Made by a program: the position numbers and the translations under genes
The notes under the pieces: model-generated
The model's input: the letters and a program-made list of their open reading frames with translations, nothing else
Database searches by the model: none
What the model was told of the DNA's origin: nothing
Assembly (NCBI RefSeq): GCF_040869045.1
Contig: NW_027136910.1
Span: forward strand, 248,001-312,000
Length of the DNA stretch: 64,000 nucleotides
Direction of reading: 5' to 3'
DNA from: Eurosta solidaginis
Taxonomy: Eukaryota > Arthropoda > Insecta > Diptera > Tephritidae
Shown here: positions 9,391 through 20,975 of the stretch, piece by piece
Layout of the letters: every line of letters begins with the position of its first letter
How positions within the stretch are numbered: the first letter of the stretch is position 1

Positions 9391-10609
9391 TGTAACGAAT
9401 TTACTTGCAATTCCTCATATTTGCAACCCTCTGCTAAGTTCGAATCACTAAACTGTTGAATAAAGAACTCCAATATTTAATAATGCAAAATGGCCTTTAT
9501 TAAAGTACTTTACAATAACACTCAAACTTTGCAACGAATAGCTTGCTTAATAACCAAACTGATTGATAGCTCAAATGAAACTCTACTATTCAAAATAATA
9601 CTGCTCTTGCTCGCTAGATAGCGTCTTAATCGAAATCTCAAATCAAACTGAATTCTAGCGCCTCTACAATTGCCGCCTTTTATACGCTCGGATTTCAACG
9701 TTCGCATCTTCTATGCGCTTCCAGAATCTACTAGTCCAGCAGCTCTCAAACTTCTCAGCTGTAACTACAATTGCATGATTTTATAGTTTTTCTCATAGCA
9801 TACTTTAAGGAGTATCTCAGATATATGCATGTGTTTGTGTATTGACCAGGGATGCACCTTAACGTTAAGCTAATCGTTTATCAAAAAATTTCCACCGTTT
9901 CCGTTGAAACACTTCGAAATATTATCGATAAAGAAATTATCAAGATAAATTGTATCTCGTTTTTAACCGAAACGAAAAGCTTTCGTTAACGTTAAAAACG
10001 TTAACGAAAACGTGATACTTTATGTTTGAATTGTGCTGGCAATGCTATAGCCATGGTGAAGCCGTAAGGTGGCAACAACGAGCGCACATACACACACAAA
10101 CTCTATGTAATTTGTTTGTGTAATTCGTTGGTGGTAATGTCAAAAATACTCTGAGAAATGTTCGTACTGTCAAAATTCATGAGAAAAGTTGCAATCAGCT
10201 TGGATAATGCTTTCACCTTTAATGACTCCGCCATCAATCAGCTTTGCCAGCATAGTTTGAAATTAATAATCAACATAAACGATTTGATTTCGTTTTGATA
10301 TGGCAGAAAACGAAACGAAATCATTTCGTTAATTTGACGATCTTAACGTTAATAAACGAAACGAAATGACTTCGTTTCGTTTATTAACGGTGATTATCGT
10401 AACGAAATGATATCGTTTCGTTGGTTAAGCATGCCTGGTATTGACTCTCCGCTGCTCGTATACGTACATGGTACATATGTGGAGACGCAATTATTGTTTC
10501 GTTTATGTAGATACATAATGATTGATCTACGGATGTGAATTCACGTCACTGCTTAGCATCGGCTTAGAGACGATAGCATCACCCCTTAGTTTTGCTAATA
10601 TTCGTAACA
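9391..10609. mobile_element. Solo LTR (Gypsy-type), TSD ATAG, interrupted by a hAT miniature element
   Basis: The LTR begins TGTAACGAATTTACTTGC and ends GCTAATATTCGTAACA, with near-inverted TG..CA termini. It is flanked by the 4-bp duplication ATAG (9387-9390 and 10610-10613), so it is a solo LTR left by recombination between two LTRs. A 591-bp hAT miniature element with its 8-bp duplication lies within it; without these the LTR is about 620 bp. The related solo LTR at 53719-54229 shares both ends and the 'gttgaataaataactccaat' segment. Because the termini are nearly palindromic, the transcription strand is not certain. Confidence 0.88.
9847..10437 (+). mobile_element. 591-bp hAT-type miniature transposon, TSD GTATTGAC (copy A)
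   Basis: Termini are CAGGGATGCACC on the left and the inverse GCATGCCTG on the right. The 8-bp duplication GTATTGAC is present at 9839-9846 and 10438-10445, the hallmark of hAT transposition. There are no open frames of note. Near the right end, 10347-10365 and 10371-10389 form a 19-bp perfect inverted repeat around a 5-base loop, and other ACGAAA/TTTCGT pairs surround it. The copy at 57023-57613 has the same length and appears to differ at only two or three positions. A hAT transposase encoded elsewhere must have moved it. Confidence 0.93.
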
Positions 10610-10752
10610 ATAGTAAAAAAGTGTTGCCTCTGGCTATACATATTTGTTTACATTATGTACTTTCACAGAATAAATTACAATATACCTATGTATAATATAC
10701 ATATACACATCGTCCCGTTTATTCGTTAACCTCGTATCATGGTTCAATTATA

Positions 10753-10987
10753 CAGGTTGGCTCATCTCATCAGCTGATTTTATTTATGTCATTGCATGGT
10801 CGAAGGGATTGTCAAAAGGAGATGGCAAACTCAAAATGAAACCAACACATTGGCAACATTTTACTTACACATACAAAAACTGTTAAGTTTTATGTTTCCA
10901 TTCCATACCATTCGCACCAACACCAATACACAGATTTTGACAATTTGAACAGACATATTTTGTTGCTTTACAGATGAGCCAACCATG
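10753..10987 (+). mobile_element. 235-bp miniature inverted-repeat element, TA flanks
   Basis: The left end CAGGTTGGCTCATCT and the right end AGATGAGCCAACCATG are inverted repeats with one small insertion. TA lies on both sides (10751-10752 and 10988-10989), consistent with a Tc1/mariner-type miniature element. No coding capacity. Boundaries are inferred from this single copy. Confidence 0.65.
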
Positions 10988-11215
10988 TATAGTTGAAGCA
11001 TGCCTCCTATCTTCAAGTGAGACATTTTCGGTAAAGCGAACGGGGTTGCCACACCATGTTTTCATTTGGGACCAAAATTCATCGAAAAAAGGATCAAATT
11101 TTTGTTTTATTTTATTAGTATAAAATACAAAATTTTAGGATGTTTCCATATAAAATTTTACTAAACATAGCGAAGGCTTTCCTTTAATTCAAGCTGAACA
11201 AACAAATATATGTAG
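10988..11215. other. AT-rich spacer
   Basis: The spacer lies between the 235-bp miniature element and the LINE 3' end. No feature is recognised. Confidence 0.5.
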
Positions 11216-11317
11216 GTAAGTAGGTTAAACTGGCCGGTCCATGAGGACCTCACATAGACAGATTGAGTCCGTAGTGTTAGCAGAAGTTTGTTTTAACGAC
11301 CAAACTGAAAAAGCCTA

Positions 11318-14300
11318 TCAAAAACCAGGACTTATGTTATAAAATAACTCCGTCCTCTTGGCAAATACTAGAAGCTTCCTAGGACTTAAGCCACTTGCTG
11401 CTTCTGGATCTGACAGCTGTATCACTCCAAATAGCTGGAGTCTTTACCTGGCAAGTGCAGGGCACGAGCACAGAACGTGCTCGATCGTTTCCTCCTCCAA
11501 ACCGCACTTCCTACATCTGCTATCACTGATCAAGCCTAGTTTAAAGGCATGTGACGCCAGCAGGCAGTGTCCAGTCAGAATACCCATCATGAGTCTACAG
11601 GCCTCTCTTTTTAATGATAGGAGCAACTGTGTTAGTCTAAGGTTGTAAGACCTACAATAATCTTCGACACTTTACAGCCCTGCGCTTGAACCCACGCCAT
11701 TCCCGCTTGGTCGATCATGTGCACCTCTCGACTTCGCTTAATCTCACCCAATCTAATTGGGATATCTACGGAGCAAGCTTCCAGGGATGCGCCCTTTTTA
11801 GCTAGTTCGTCCGCTTTTTCATTCCCATCTATTCCCGTATGCCCTGGAACCCAATATAGATGTATGCTTCTCCCTGTCCCGATTCTCTCCAGAGACTGCT
11901 TACACTCTAACACGCATTTAGATGCTGTGCTATGCGAGATTATTGCCTTAATTGCTGATTGACTGTCAATATAAAAGTTAACACGGTTGCAGCTTAAGCT
12001 GTTCTCTTCCAGGGTTTCTACTGCTTTGGTTACGGCTAATATTTCCGCTTGGAAAACGCTACACTAATCCGGCAGCCTGTAGGATCTGCTTATTTCCGGA
12101 TCAGCGCAGTATACCGCGGACCCTACTCCTTTCACTACTTTGGAACCATCGGTGTACACATGTATCGCCTCGTCCGCCATTTGCGCACCCTTGCGCCAAC
12201 CGTCCACCTCTATTGTGGCCTTAAGATCTCCCTCGAAGCGCAGATAGGGAATCATGTAGTCTGTTCGTCTTGTGATTGATGACGCTATACTACTATAGCC
12301 ATATGGTCGGCGCTCAAGCTGCCCCGAAGCACCGAGCCTGGTTGCGGTCGTTAACGCTTTGTTCTTTGCTACCAGGTCTACAGGTGGGATGTGCAAAATG
12401 GCATACAGTGCAGCCGTCGGGGTTGCTTTCAGGGCTCCCGTAATGCTAAGCATCGATAGTCTGCATACCCCTTCTAATTTTTTGAGGTATGTTGTTTTTT
12501 GTGTGGCTTTCCACCAAACAAGAACTCCATAGTATAGAATAGGGCTTACAATCGCTGTAAAAACCCAACGAGAAAGAGAGGGCGATAGGTCCCACGTACA
12601 GCCCAGCATTCTTTTACATGCATAGAGTGCCGTTGGGGCCTTCTTGACCCGCTCCTCCACGTTGAGCTTCCATGACAGCTTACTGTCTAGGATGATTCCT
12701 AAATATTTTGTGCAAGGTTTCTCCTGTAAGGTCACCCCTCCTAACTTAGGCCTGGTCCAATTTGGGACCTTGTACCTCTTTGTAAACAAGACCATATCCG
12801 TCTTCTCCGCATTGACTTTCAATCCGACATTAGATGCCCAGGCATGAATCTCGCGAAGCGCCCGATCCATCAAAGAACTAATCGTTGGAAGGCACTTTCC
12901 ACTTATGACAATTGCAACGTCATCTGCGTAAGCCGTAAGTTTTACGGGTCCCTCATTGAATTGCCTGAGCAGTTGGTTGATGACCAGCGTCCACAGCAGA
13001 GGTGATAGCACCCCTCCCTGCGGCGTGCCCCTGTCCACTGATTTCGTGGCCTTGTACAATCCCCATTGTGATGTAATCTTTCTGCAATTTAACATGCAGC
13101 CAATCCATCTGATTAAGGCAGGATGTACTTTAATGTAATTAAGACCATCCATAATCGCCCATTTTGCAACATTATTGAAAGTCCCGGCAATGTCCAAGAA
13201 GACTCCTAGAGCATACTCCTTATATTCGAGGGATTTCTCTATGCTTATTACCACCCTATGCAATGCGGTGTCTACCGACATGCTGTGTTGTGGAGAGCAG
13301 CTTTTCATCCACGTTGGACTTTATGTACACATCTATCAGCCTCTCAAAGGTTTTGAGCAGAAATGATGTTAAGCTAATGGGTCTATAGTCTTTGGAATAC
13401 ACGTGACCGATCTTCCCCGCCTTTGGTAGAAAAGCTACACGAGCAGTTCTCCAAGAGTGCAGTAAATGATTCAGTCGTATGCACCCATCGAATATTATTT
13501 TAAGCCATTCCACGACCGCCCTACTTGAGACTTGTAGCATGGCCGGGAATATACCATCTAGGCCCGGCGATTTAAACTTAGAAAACGTCTTCACTGCCCA
13601 CTCGATCTTGGTATCGGTCACCAAGCCCGGCACTACTAGCTCCGTGATCGAAGTGTGAGTGATGTCTGCTGGCTCCTCTATGTCTCCCGATGGGAAATGT
13701 GTATCGAGAAGCACCTCAAGGGATTCCTCACTATTACGTGACCATTCCCCGTTCTCTTTCTTTATTAGTCCCTGTACTATGTTTCCCTTTGCTAGGACTT
13801 TTTCAACCGTGCTGTTTCGCTGGAGCACTCTATGTCCGTACAGAAACTTTTCCATGAGTTTCTCTTCGCCCTGGTAATTTCACGCTTGTAGATCCTCAGT
13901 AGATCCCTGTACTCGTCCCGACACGCTTCGCTTTCCGCGGTCTTTGCGAGCTTAAACATTTCTTTTACCTGTCTTCTTAGAAGACTCAGCTCATTGCTCC
14001 ACCATGGCGGCTTTGCTTTTCCTCTGAATCTTCTTAGAGGGCAAGCTTTGTTATACGCAGTCATAAGCGTCCTTGTTAGGAATTCATTCGACTCCTCCAG
14101 TTCCTCTACATTAGCAACCTCTTTGGGTTGTCCCAGTTTTGTTTCTACATGTTTCTGGAATTTAGTCCAGTTCGTTGACCTAGGGTTTCTAAAGGTTCCT
14201 CCCTTCTCTACCCTCTTTAGGGGGATGTTAAAGCTGATATACGCATGGTTGGAGAAGGATGGTCTATCAAGAACCATCCAATCATACCTTGATATATCAC

Positions 14301-14872
14301 GATCGGAGCTCAATGTAATATCCAGAACATTGCTGGATGTTGGACCAATGTATGTAGGGACATTTCCCCTGTTGGCTATCTGCAAATTGCTTTGCAGGAT
14401 GTAACAAAACAGAGATTCTCCTCTCTCGTTCGTATCTGCTCTTCCCCACGCATTGTGGTGCGCATTTGGATCTGCGCCTATGACCAACCGCCCTTTGCGC
14501 CCTTCCTCCTGTACTAGCCTTCTCCATCGGTGTGACCTCCGCAGCACGGGCCATGTAGCAGGACGCCAGGATAAATGCCTGCTTATTCTTTTGCTCAACG
14601 GCCACCGCTACGAGATCCTCAGTGGTGTAATTAGGCAGCATATATGAATGCAGCTGTTTCCTTACCATTACTACAGCTCGCACCCGTCCTTCCGTTTGCG
14701 CGTAGTAAACGCCAAACCCGCGAGCGCTAAATCCAGAAACCTTTCCTCCCGATGAGAGCCACGGCTCCTGGATAAGCGCCACGTCAAACGAACCCTCCTC
14801 AAGGGTTAGGAGGAGTTCGATCGACGCCACTTTACTGTGTAGGAGGTTTATCTGTAGGACTCGCAGCACCAT
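11318..14872 (-). pseudogene. LINE ORF2: endonuclease, reverse transcriptase, RNase H; disrupted
   Basis: The likely start is ATG 14872. The apurinic-type endonuclease begins LQINLLHSKVAS, with IQEPWLSSGG following and GADPNAHHNAWG near 14470. The reverse transcriptase shows FLPKAGK and DYRPISLTSFLLKTFERL (about 13400), a decayed FLDIAGTFNNV where FLDIEGAF is usual, GTPQGGVLSPLLW, and the catalytic TAYADDVAIV (about 12925). RNase H begins VYTDGSKVVKG (about 12160) and continues with YIDSQSAIKAI and WVPGHTGIDGNEKADELA. The C-terminus has a CCHC-like CRKCGLEEETIEHVLC. Frameshifts occur near 14530, 13850, 13290 and 11635, and in-frame stops at 12064 and 11444. It would nick DNA and copy RNA at the target site, but it is dead here. 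Confidence 0.88.
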
Positions 14873-16434
14873 TGGGCTGTTTGTCCCCCTCCAGCACCTT
14901 CGTCTTGACGTCGTCGTCCTCCTTTGCCCTTTTGTTTTGAAGTATTCGAGGCCCCCTTGAGCGTCTCGTGACTGTTGTGCAAGGTGTTCCTCTGTGCGAG
15001 TCACAGCACCATTTAGCGGTTGGTCCTCTTCTAGCACGTTTGTGGTGACGTCGGGGACCTCCACCTGTCTTTTTTCCCTTAGGATTTTGAGATCCTTTTC
15101 GACTTCGCCCACCTCTAGCGTGTTAGGGTTTTTATCCTCGGGACTTCTTTTCCTGAGTCGCATGTAAATTTTGCCAGTGCCAAAGGACATTTTACCAAGC
15201 TGCGTGTACAAAATATCCTCCGCCTGCTTGTTTATTTGGAAGATGTAGAACTGACCATCCTCGGTAGGCCGAGGTACAATAAGTACCTTCCAATCCTGTG
15301 TCGGTATGTTCGGATTCTGATTCTGCAGAAGTCACAGTGTATCCTCCGACTTCATCACGCATGGTATCCATCCCTTAACTTTTGGTACCGTGGGGATTTG
15401 CGCTTTATCCACCACCTCAAACCGCGCGTTCGTGTCTTGCCTTTGGAGGTTTGGAACCACTTCCTCCAGCCACCGCAAGCTCGCGATGTTGTCGCACGCT
15501 ATCATCTTCACACCATTATACCATCCTCCCGAATCAAAGGTTGTAAGGGGCTTACTTGGTTGTTCCCGCATCATCTTAAGCATTAAGCTAATCAGCTCCC
15601 TTTCCACAGACCTCCACCTTTCAGTAGTAATTTGTCCGAAAGGACTGCTACGAACAACCAGCGCCACAGTCAGTGACTGCTTTCCCACATCACTCATCTT
15701 CTCGGGAAAAGCAGGAGTCTTAGTGTTATCTCCCTTTGGCACCTCCGAGAAAGCCGTAGTCTTAGCGTTAACTCCCTTTAGCGCCTCCGAGAAAGCCGGA
15801 GTCTTAGCGTTATCTCCCTTTGGCTTATCTCCTACTTCCTTAATTGGAACTTCCCTCTGACTCGCAGCTTTCGAAGTAGTTGCTACCTCGCTATTGGAGC
15901 CCATCTGTCTTACAGCTTTGGGCCTACTTGTCTTGTCTATGCGACTGCCCTGCCTCGCGGCTCTAGGACTGGGTCCTTTCTGCCTCTTGAAAGCAGGCTT
16001 GTCGCCTTCCGCGAACGTTGCCTCTTCATTCTGCCTTTCGACACTTCTTCCTTCTCGTACCGGTTGCAGAACCGAGGGTTTCTTGCAGCAAACCTTTTGA
16101 ACTGCCTTCGACCTACTTCTACCGCTTCATGGGCCCATTCCAAGCGCTCGATCTCCACTTCTGTTGGGTCGACCACTGCTCCCAAGCGTTGTACAATTCT
16201 TAGTGCTGCACGGTACTGCGAGAGAGCTCTTTTACTTCCTTTGCTCCGTACCCTTCTCCACTCTTCTACTCCGTTTTCATTTGTGTGCTTCTCCAACACG
16301 GAGTTCATTGAATCAGCACTACTCTCGCTCCCCGAGTCCGACGCATCGCTTAATTCGTATTTGTCGTCCTTGGATTGCGACTCAGTCCTCCTCTTTACAT
16401 CGTCCTTATTACAGTCAGGTAATGAGTCGTTCAT
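14832..16434 (-). pseudogene. LINE ORF1 (gag-like RNA-binding protein), disrupted
   Basis: The likely start is ATG at 16434 (MNDSLPDCNKDD); the open frame extends further upstream without a better start. The first part is acidic and then basic, with the segment EEWRRVRSKGSKRALSQYR. A frameshift lies near 16020-16050. The C-terminal part (from about 15700) contains ERWRSVERELISLMLKMM, a conserved WYNGVKMIACDN block and VPKVKGWIPCVM, then QDWKVLIVPRP and GKMSFGTGKIYMRL. This resembles the domain often catalogued as DUF4780 in LOA-type ORF1 proteins (recalled by pattern). TGA at 15332-15334 interrupts the frame once and could derive from CGA. A further frame change near 14930 leads to the stop at 14832-14834. 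In a live element this protein would coat the RNA. Confidence 0.78.
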
Positions 16435-16815
16435 CTTGGTCGTAGGACCACCTGCCCGACAAGGCGGGCTCAGCGGTCCAGTATTATATACGGGGAAAGA
16501 ACCGTCCGCCACAGCAGCGCCCCTTACTGTGGTAAGGCCATTAATACTTCCCGAGGTGGCCTGGTATCGGGAAGGCTCCGTCCAAATACAGCCGAATTTA
16601 TCCCCTGGCTGCAAATCGTCCAATAGACACGGTCCGCATAACACCCTGGATTAGGGGGTTGGTAGTTCTTGGTCACCGACATCCCGCCGCCCTCATATGA
16701 GGCGAAATGGCGTAGATGTTAGTTCTAAACAGCTCCGCCTCATAGTCGGGCGCTATGGAGTTCGGCTAAGCCCTCACATCAACGACAAGGTGCCTACCCT
16801 AGTGAGGGTATGTGC

Positions 16816-19800
16816 ACGCAACCAAAAATGGTACTATATTTTGCATAGGATAAGTCTATGTCTTCCACTAACCAAACTTTGTGAACCTAGTTTTGGTCAC
16901 AAAGCTCTTGTATGTTGTTGATTGCAATGAAATAAAATGTATAGTGCAGTTAGGTTTTAGTAAGAAACGGTTCAAAATTTGCGTTCTGGTGTTGCCGAGC
17001 TATGTATGTGGAAAACTCAGTAAACTAGGCAATTTTGTTAGTGTTATTTTTATAGATGCTTACTTTTTCCCTTAACGTTTAAACTTCATATCAGATCCTA
17101 GAATCAATAAGTGTGAGTTTTGATCACAGGCCTCAGGGGTTCTGCTAACACCTACGGGAATAATTTTATACAAAACATTTCTTCCGAAATCAAATCTCTT
17201 TTGCATTTGCTTCCTTCTCTCTTCGAGTTAAAATATTTCTTCTGCCAAGATACGTAGTTTTCAATTACCTTGCGTGGTTTAACACCACAATAATTTTGGA
17301 ATTCCTTGAACTCATTGAGCTGGGTGAGAAAGATTTAAATATCAAAGTGCCAAACGGGAAATAATGCATAGAATTTCTTTGTATAAGTTTTGAAAGTGTT
17401 AGGCTCACGGCATAGTGCTCACTATAAGATATCCTAGGCGAAAAGCAATTTTTATTTTCATATATTTTACATAGTGTTGTATAACCGATCGAAATATCTA
17501 GCCGTTAATAATATTACTATAAAACAAGAGTTTTTTCTGATTAGTCGGTTATTTCATCAACAATTAGCGGCAATGTGTTTGCCAACACTTTTCTTTTTAA
17601 TGCCTGGCATAAATTATATCCTAGGTGAAATGTTATTGTTCTGGCACATTTTATCGACTAAGCAATTTTTTATGGTGAGAGTTCCATTGAAGTAAATTCA
17701 AAATTATATGGGGCTACCGAAAGTGTGGCGAATTTTTGAGCAATATTGTGAATTTTTACCTAAGTGAAAAAGAAAGAAAAATGCCAATCGTGGCTACTGC
17801 CTAAAAAGGACCAAAATTGAAGAAAAGGGACTAGCGGACCAAATGGGGTTGGAAGGGACAATTTTTAGTCCAAATGGACCAAAGTGGCAACCGTGAAAGC
17901 GAAAAACTACCTTTCAAATTTCTCCACAGACACTGGTGAGTTTTTCGGTGATGAAAGCGTTACCACTTGGGCCAGAATCGCGGATAAAAGAACTGGTAAC
18001 GATATTCGGTTACGTAATGTTCTGGGTACTATTTTATCGGTAACGCTCAGAATCTGGGCGTTAATGGTAAATAAAGTTTTTTTTTAATATATGTATTGTG
18101 TTTTTTTTTTCTTTTCAAAGGTTTATGTATGCTGAGTGCTCACAGAAAATTGGTAGCGGAAAATGATACGGAGCTAAAAGATCTTATTTTAGATGAATTT
18201 ACAATAAATCATCGAAGAATTATACTTAGCAGATTTTCTAATACTCTGAGAATGAGTAATGCAATTTAAAATACATCTCCGTAACTAAATAAAGTATGTG
18301 GAAAAATACAATTTTGTTAAATGAAACTCACTTGGGGGATCACATTTCTAAAGTAATTACACCCTGTACTGACTATTAAATTAATCTATCTAATTCAACA
18401 AAATTTTGAATTACCAAATCCTAGACATGGTAGATATTTTAGGGAGATCTTGATAAATAAATACAAATTTTAAAGGACTGCTAGAGCCCACAGCTGGGTC
18501 TATAAAGCAGGCTTTGCTTTTACCTAGACGTCATTACTCTTTATACTTATAAATACGGTACATATGAATCTGAAATTAAAAAAAAAATTGGGCCGCCCTT
18601 TGTAAAAGGCTCGATACGCCCTTATATGAGTGTCGTTATTTTCGGCGCGATAGAGCCGCACGACGTGAAAGCCGTTTTGGCCAGATTAAGCCTAATTCTA
18701 TTTTTGGGAAGCGGCAGTGAGTGGCGTCCTTTTTATTTTGTCAATAAAAACTAAAATAGAAGTAAATAACAGATAATAAAAGCTAAAATTATTCTTTTGG
18801 GCGTTTTTTAAACATAATTAATATTTTTTTCTAAATTTTTCCGCCGCTTTCAAAGTAATCAAGAAACCAATGCTTGACTACGGTTGTCGTCAAGCTTTGC
18901 TTTATTGTGGTTTGAGAGAAACTGTGATATTCCCCTCAAAAGTTGAGTCCAATCAGTCTGTCCCCGTTCCTTTAAGACACGCTGGAACACCTAACTGATT
19001 TAACATGAATATACCGAATAAACATATGGCTTGAGTACCATGTTGATAACTGGCATACTTCCTAAATTTTAGAGCTGTTTCGAAACAGTGGCGTTCTTTC
19101 TTAAAACTGCTGTTACTGAAATTGAAAAAATATAGTTCCCAACTTATGTAAAATATCAATACTACATTATTTTCACGAAAATAAAATAAAACATGTAGTT
19201 TAAATTTATAATGCTTCATTACTGCTACCAACCAGGTGTTTGTTTCTCACAATTGGCTGTGATGGCACCACCTTGCAGAAGATTTTTTTTCAACTTCACC
19301 CCAACTGGATATCCAATGTAACGATCTTGGTTTAAGCTACTGAATACTCCGGCGTTAGTGTTTCTCTATACCTCACGGTCCACAATATGATTGGTTAGTG
19401 TTTTGACACATCTTGTGTGTTATTGAATCATAAACTATCAATTTTTTCACAAATTTTGATTTAATTATACGCTATCGTATATTGAACCTATAACGGCCCA
19501 GTAATATTTAAGGTTCGTTTTCTTGACTTCCTGTTAATGTGGTCATTACGGAACAGACAGATAAATTTGTCGACATAATTCAATTTCTCAACGTCCTACC
19601 ATATATTTCTTAAGTTATTGAGGAAATGTGTCTGCGCTGCGAATGGATGTAAAGAAGACTATCAAAATCAACTGTAAAGAGAGAATATTTTTTTTTTTAA
19701 ATTTGGATTTCGTGCAAACAGGTGTTTAAAGAGAAAAACCTTAGAACAGAGAAAGATAAAGTCCTTGAAATGTTAGTTGATGAGTTTAGAACTTAATATA

Positions 19801-20470
19801 AAGCCGGACGCAGTGATGCAAATTTTCATGTAGAAATCAGATGTTTCATGGATATAAACCAAACAGCTGCCGCTGTCGAAACGACAAATTTTAGCTGTGA
19901 ATTGACCGTTTGTTGAATTAGTCGAGAGCAAATATAACGGGCGGTAATAATATACAACAGGAGTCGAATGCTAATATGCATCCTAAACTATCGGGAGAGG
20001 TGTCAAACGACGCAGTACAAATAATCCAAAGGCTGTGTAAAAAATAGTAGTAATTTACAACTACTTATACGCGTCCAAAATTATCGGGAGGAAAGTGAAA
20101 TTGAGAGTCGTTTAAGGTATATCCAAAACTGGAGGTGGGATCTATAGTTTTTTGCGCAAAACACCTTTTCCGCATAGACGGCCTTGAGCCGCATGTATAA
20201 AAAAATAACCTGGCTAGTTCACCAATAATGTGGGATCAAAATTAAATTCATGCAAAACCATTTTTTACATAATTTTTTTCCTGTGTACAATAAAATCACA
20301 ACAACCACATAAAAATTGTCAACTTCAACTAAAATTTTTATTTTTCGACTGTAGATTATTAATACTGTGGTAAAGACGCGTGATTAACACCCCTTCCGAT
20401 AAATTAGACGCAGTTTTGCATACGACCCCTGTTCTAGCAAACCTATCGCGTTACATTTATATTGAACGTG
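16816..20470. other. 3.6-kb AT-rich non-coding region
   Basis: I found no transposon termini, protein motifs or tandem repeats. Short open frames (for example 17474-17695 and 17884-18087) lack any domain and are expected by chance. The right end approaches the candidate first exon at 20.8 kb and may contain its promoter, but no TATA box or initiator can be called with confidence. Confidence 0.5.
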
Positions 20471-20772
20471 TGCTACTCGCCTAACAGAGAGCAAGCAACA
20501 AATGGAAATAAATGTCGTGTGGCAGCGCTTGCCATTGAACAGCTGTTTGCAAGTCTCAATTGAGCAAAAAAATGTGGAAATTTGCTAAATGAAATAGCAT
20601 CTGTGTTATTATTTGCAATTATTTGTTCAATTGCATTTAAAGTGATTTAAAGTATATTTAAGTGGTAAATAAAATTCTCAAAGTGCCTATTGAATAAAAA
20701 TATCGTGAGAGAGCAAGCAAATTGTTACGTATTTTATGAATAAAGTGTTATTAAATTGTATTGGAATTTAAA

Positions 20773-20969
20773 ATGGATATACCAAAGCTACAACCAATAA
20801 CAAATAAATTAAAAACTAATGCATCTGCTGCTGGCAATGCATCAAAAGGTGGTGGTGGAGATGCTGCCGATACAAGTCATGTGGGCAACAACCATTTCAA
20901 CAAAAGTGGCGCCGGTTATGGGCCCAATTACAATGCTAACGATACGTCCAACCAATTTCCGATTGGCGA
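20773..20969 (+). CDS. Candidate first coding exon of a host gene (unidentified)
   Basis: ATG at 20773 opens 65 codons plus two bases, followed by GTGAGT at 20970-20975, a strong 5' splice donor. The peptide begins MDIPKLQPITNKLKTNASAA and continues with a run of glycines (GGGG), a stretch rich in Asn, Ser and Gly, and ends NQFPIG. It looks like a low-complexity, polar N-terminus and has no domain. The open frame would run on only to the in-frame stop at 20971-20973. Codon use is more balanced than in surrounding AT-rich DNA, and no copy exists elsewhere in the window, unlike the transposon fragments. I see no second exon downstream in this window, so the intron would exceed 43 kb or the call is wrong. 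I do not recognise the gene. Confidence 0.5.
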
Positions 20970-20975
20970 GTGAGT
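20970..20975 (+). promoter_or_regulatory. Candidate 5' splice donor (GTGAGT)
   Basis: GTGAGT directly follows the glycine- and asparagine-rich open frame and matches the insect donor consensus. It decides the 3' limit of the candidate exon, in phase 2. Confidence 0.5.

Larger units (their letters stand above)
11216..16815 (-). mobile_element. Nearly full-length LOA-type LINE (APE-RT-RNase H non-LTR retrotransposon)
   Basis: This element of about 5.6 kb reads right to left: a 5' UTR (about 16815-16435), ORF1, ORF2 overlapping ORF1 by 41 nt, and a short 3' UTR ending near 11216 in a sequence related to AACCTAACC. Having endonuclease, reverse transcriptase and RNase H in ORF2 points to the I superfamily; the ORF1 type and the zinc-knuckle-like C-terminus (CRKCGLEEETIEHVLC) suggest the LOA/Bilbo group (inference). 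Its 3' 777 bp also occur as a truncated insertion at 46042-46818, and an older relic is at 960-1860. I could not identify a convincing target duplication. Several frameshifts and stops make this copy non-functional. Confidence 0.88.

Noticed and set aside
15390..16654. Long plus-strand frames opposite LINE ORF1 (156 and 196 codons)
   Set aside because: They are antisense shadows of ORF1, whose own frame carries the recognisable protein.
11200..16830. Target-site duplication around the LOA LINE
   Set aside because: Only a very short shared TATGT-like string was seen at the presumed ends, which is not distinguishable from chance.
17884..18087. 67-codon plus-strand frame with balanced composition
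   Set aside because: Short, without domain, RNA signal or flanking splice sites; expected by chance in 3.6 kb of non-coding DNA.
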